This document shows positions 7,872-10,611 of a DNA stretch of 10,611 nucleotides, piece by piece; position 1 is the stretch's first letter, and each line of letters starts with the position of its first letter. Made by a program: the position numbers and the translations under genes. The notes beneath the pieces were generated by a model, which was not told the origin of the DNA, made no database searches, and saw only the letters and a list, made by a program, of their open reading frames with translations. Origin of the DNA: Bacilli bacterium (GTDB lineage: Bacteria > Bacillota_I > Bacilli_A > Haloplasmatales > Haloplasmataceae); NCBI GenBank assembly GCA_012513195.1, contig JAAZCR010000080.1:1-10611 (forward strand), read 5' to 3'.

Positions 7872-7906
7872 AAAAAGTCAATTATTGTAGGCTTAATTGA
7901 CTTTTT
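7872..7906. repeat. Perfect 13-bp inverted repeat between divergent promoters
   Basis: AAAAAGTCAATTA (7872-7884) and its exact reverse complement (7894-7906) flank a nine-base spacer. Both ends carry A/T runs, so it has the shape of a bidirectional intrinsic terminator, with a U-rich tail especially on the minus strand. However, it lies upstream of two divergent genes and no transcript is known to end here. Its right end overlaps the -35 of the rightward promoter. It could insulate the two operons from antisense read-through, or be an operator for a dimeric regulator. Confidence 0.8.
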
Positions 7907-7934
7907 GGTAGATAATTGTTAAAATTGATATAAT
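7905..7934 (+). promoter_or_regulatory. Promoter of the Lit-like gene, extended -10
   Basis: TTGGTA (7905-7910, 4 of 6 to the -35 consensus), an 18-base spacer, then TGATATAAT (7926-7934), a perfect extended -10. Predicted start is near 7941. This places the ATG at 7936 upstream of the transcript, which supports the ATG at 7954 as the translation start. Confidence 0.72.
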
Positions 7935-7953
7935 TATGAAATCGGGTGAAAGT

Positions 7954-8607
7954 ATGAGAGAAAAAATTATAGCCATTATCACTAGTATTATTTTCGCCAT
8001 CTTCCTCATTAGTACTACTGTTAAAATAACCCTTAACTTCCGTCCACTGTATTACTTCGATATTGAGTACTTAAAGATTACGGAAGAAGTTGACATGGAC
8101 AAAGAAGAGATTAAAAGGAATTACGATGTTTTAATCGATTACCTGCAACCTTCTTATAAAGGTGAACTAGAGTTTCCTAGTTTACCGATGAGCGAAGAAG
8201 GTCGCATTCACTTTGTTGATGTTAAAAATATTTTTATTTTTTTTGAATATGTTATGTGGATCACTTTATTTATATCATTCGGTGGTCTTATCTACTTAAT
8301 AATAAAAAATGATTATATTGTATTTAAATATACAGCTATTATGCTTTTTGCCTTCCCCCTTATCCTCATAATACCTTTCTTAATCAACTTTAATTATGTA
8401 TTTACCCTCTTCCATAAAATTGCCTTCACTAACGATTATTGGCTCTTTGACCCAAGTACCGACCCCATCATCCTTCTATTACCTGAACGATACTTTATGC
8501 ATTGTGCCTTACTTATGGTAGTGCTTGTAACGATATATAGTATCATTTTAATGTTACTATATCGATATTTAATATTTAGATATGTAAAAAGAAAGGGCGC
8601 TGAATAG
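7954..8607 (+). CDS. DUF1461/TIGR01906 membrane protein, Lit-like lipoprotein transacylase
   Basis: A 217-residue four-helix membrane protein. Helices lie near 5-23, 92-118, 122-148 and 184-209; extracytoplasmic segments are about 27-90 and 149-183; the C-terminus is basic (RYVKRKGAE) and so probably inside. The family signature is clear: RIHFVDV (His86), then FHKIAF (His154), the block NDYWLFDPSTDPIILLLPE (160-178) and FMHCAL. From memory this family contains Lit of Enterococcus and Bacillus. Lit moves an acyl chain from the glycerol of a diacylated lipoprotein to its N-terminal cysteine, giving the lyso form, and it uses conserved histidines. The family call is firm and the Lit activity is a family inference. 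The ATG at 7954 has GGGTGA just upstream; the ATG at 7936 abuts the -10 box and is rejected. Its last codons form part of the terminator stem shared with groEL. Confidence 0.85.
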   Translation: MREKIIAIITSIIFAIFLISTTVKITLNFRPLYYFDIEYLKITEEVDMDKEEIKRNYDVLIDYLQPSYKGELEFPSLPMSEEGRIHFVDVKNIFIFFEYVMWITLFISFGGLIYLIIKNDYIVFKYTAIMLFAFPLILIIPFLINFNYVFTLFHKIAFTNDYWLFDPSTDPIILLLPERYFMHCALLMVVLVTIYSIILMLLYRYLIFRYVKRKGAE

Positions 8608-8630
8608 TAATTTCAGCACCCTTATTTTTT
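8593..8630. terminator. Bidirectional intrinsic terminator between the Lit-like gene and groEL
   Basis: AAGGGCGCTGAA (8593-8604) pairs with TTCAGCACCCTT (8612-8623), with one internal C/A mismatch and a seven-base loop. ATTTTTTT follows on the plus strand. On the minus strand the stem is followed by TTCTTTTT. The left arm overlaps the last codons of the Lit-like gene, and the right end is two bases from the groEL stop, so it serves both convergent genes. Confidence 0.9.
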
Positions 8631-8632
8631 TA

Positions 8633-10264
<1,632 letters not shown>

Positions 10265-10549
10265 TTATTCAATTACTGCTAAAATATCTTTTTCATCAAC
10301 AATTAAGTATTTCTTACCATTAACCTTTGTCTCAGTGGCTGCATATTGGGAAAAGATAACCCGATCGCCAACCTTGACATCGAAACTTTCACGTGTTCCA
10401 TCTTCGAGTTTTTTACCTGTACCGAGGGCAACTACTGTCGCCACATTCTTTTCCTCATTAACGGTGTCAGGTAAAATAATACCACTTTCTGTTTTCTTTT
10501 CTACTTCTACTTTTTCAAGTAAAACTCTTTGTCCTAAAGGTTTAATCAT
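10265..10549 (-). CDS. groES: Co-chaperonin GroES (10 kDa)
   Basis: The 94-residue subunit of the heptameric lid that closes the GroEL chamber. The N-terminus MIKPLGQRVLLEKVE, the mobile loop ESGIILPDT (21-29), VVALGTGK (39-46) and the GDRVIFSQYA block (61-70) are all typical, as is the length. The ATG at 10549 lies eight bases from GGAGG (10562-10558). The ATG at 10555 is only two bases from that site, and the frame's upstream extension would run through the CIRCE operator, so neither is used. First gene of the groES-groEL operon. Confidence 0.97.
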   Translation of the reverse strand: MIKPLGQRVLLEKVEVEKKTESGIILPDTVNEEKNVATVVALGTGKKLEDGTRESFDVKVGDRVIFSQYAATETKVNGKKYLIVDEKDILAVIE

Positions 10550-10572
10550 GTCCATACCCTCCTTTGATTTTG

Positions 10573-10599
10573 TTAGCAATCATTAACTTTGAGTGCTAA
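10573..10599. promoter_or_regulatory. CIRCE operator (HrcA binding site)
   Basis: TTAGCAATC, nine bases, GAGTGCTAA on the plus strand. This is the CIRCE inverted repeat (TTAGCACTC-N9-GAGTGCTAA) with exactly nine spacer bases and one changed base in the half-site nearer groES. It lies in the groES leader just after the -10 box, the usual place for repression by HrcA, with release on heat shock. The hrcA gene is not in the window. Confidence 0.93.
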
Positions 10600-10605
10600 T
10601 TACAT

Positions 10606-10611
10606 ATAATA
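10606..10611 (-). promoter_or_regulatory. groESL promoter -10 box (cut by window edge)
   Basis: TATTAT on the minus strand at the very end of the window, 5 of 6 to TATAAT, six bases from the CIRCE element. Transcription would start at or near the operator. The -35 lies outside the window. Confidence 0.55.

Noticed and set aside
7936..7953. ATG at 7936 as the start of the Lit-like protein
   Set aside because: It abuts the perfect extended -10 box, so it would not be on the transcript. The ATG at 7954 has a GGGTGA ribosome site and gives a normal N-terminal helix.

Overview
The window looks like chromosome from a low-GC, Gram-positive-type bacterium of the Bacillota/Mycoplasmatota border (an Izemoplasma-, Haloplasma- or Erysipelotrichia-like lineage is my guess). 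The supports are AT-rich DNA, strong GGAGG-type ribosome sites, TATAAT promoters and a CIRCE heat-shock operator. The code is standard: tryptophan is TGG throughout, and TAA, TAG and TGA are all used as stops, so this is not a UGA=Trp mycoplasma. Taxonomy cannot be settled from the sequence alone.

Layout. Bases 1-2684 (+) hold two overlapping ABC exporter half-transporters; the first is cut by the left edge. They form a heterodimeric exporter with one degenerate ATP site. A bidirectional terminator at 2685-2728 separates them from the convergent glnS (-), which encodes glutaminyl-tRNA synthetase. Upstream of glnS on the same strand is a free-standing B3/B4-domain protein (4456-5109). Next come an unrecognised three-helix basic membrane protein (5216-6106) and, overlapping it, a CvpA-family membrane protein with an unusually large C-terminal domain (6090-7802). 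These last two form a translationally coupled pair.

A divergent intergenic region of about 150 bases (7803-7953) carries two extended -10 promoters with a 13-bp inverted repeat between them. It drives the CvpA-like pair leftwards and a DUF1461/TIGR01906 (Lit-like) membrane protein rightwards (7954-8607). That gene shares a bidirectional terminator with the convergent groES-groEL operon (-), which begins at the right edge behind a CIRCE element.

Most of the window is housekeeping: translation, protein folding, export and envelope. No CRISPR array, prophage, insertion sequence, tRNA or rRNA is visible. The parts least explained by known families are the CvpA-like/orphan membrane protein pair and its divergent control region. 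For several genes the longest open frame begins inside or beside the ribosome site, so I chose shorter starts placed a proper distance from a Shine-Dalgarno sequence.
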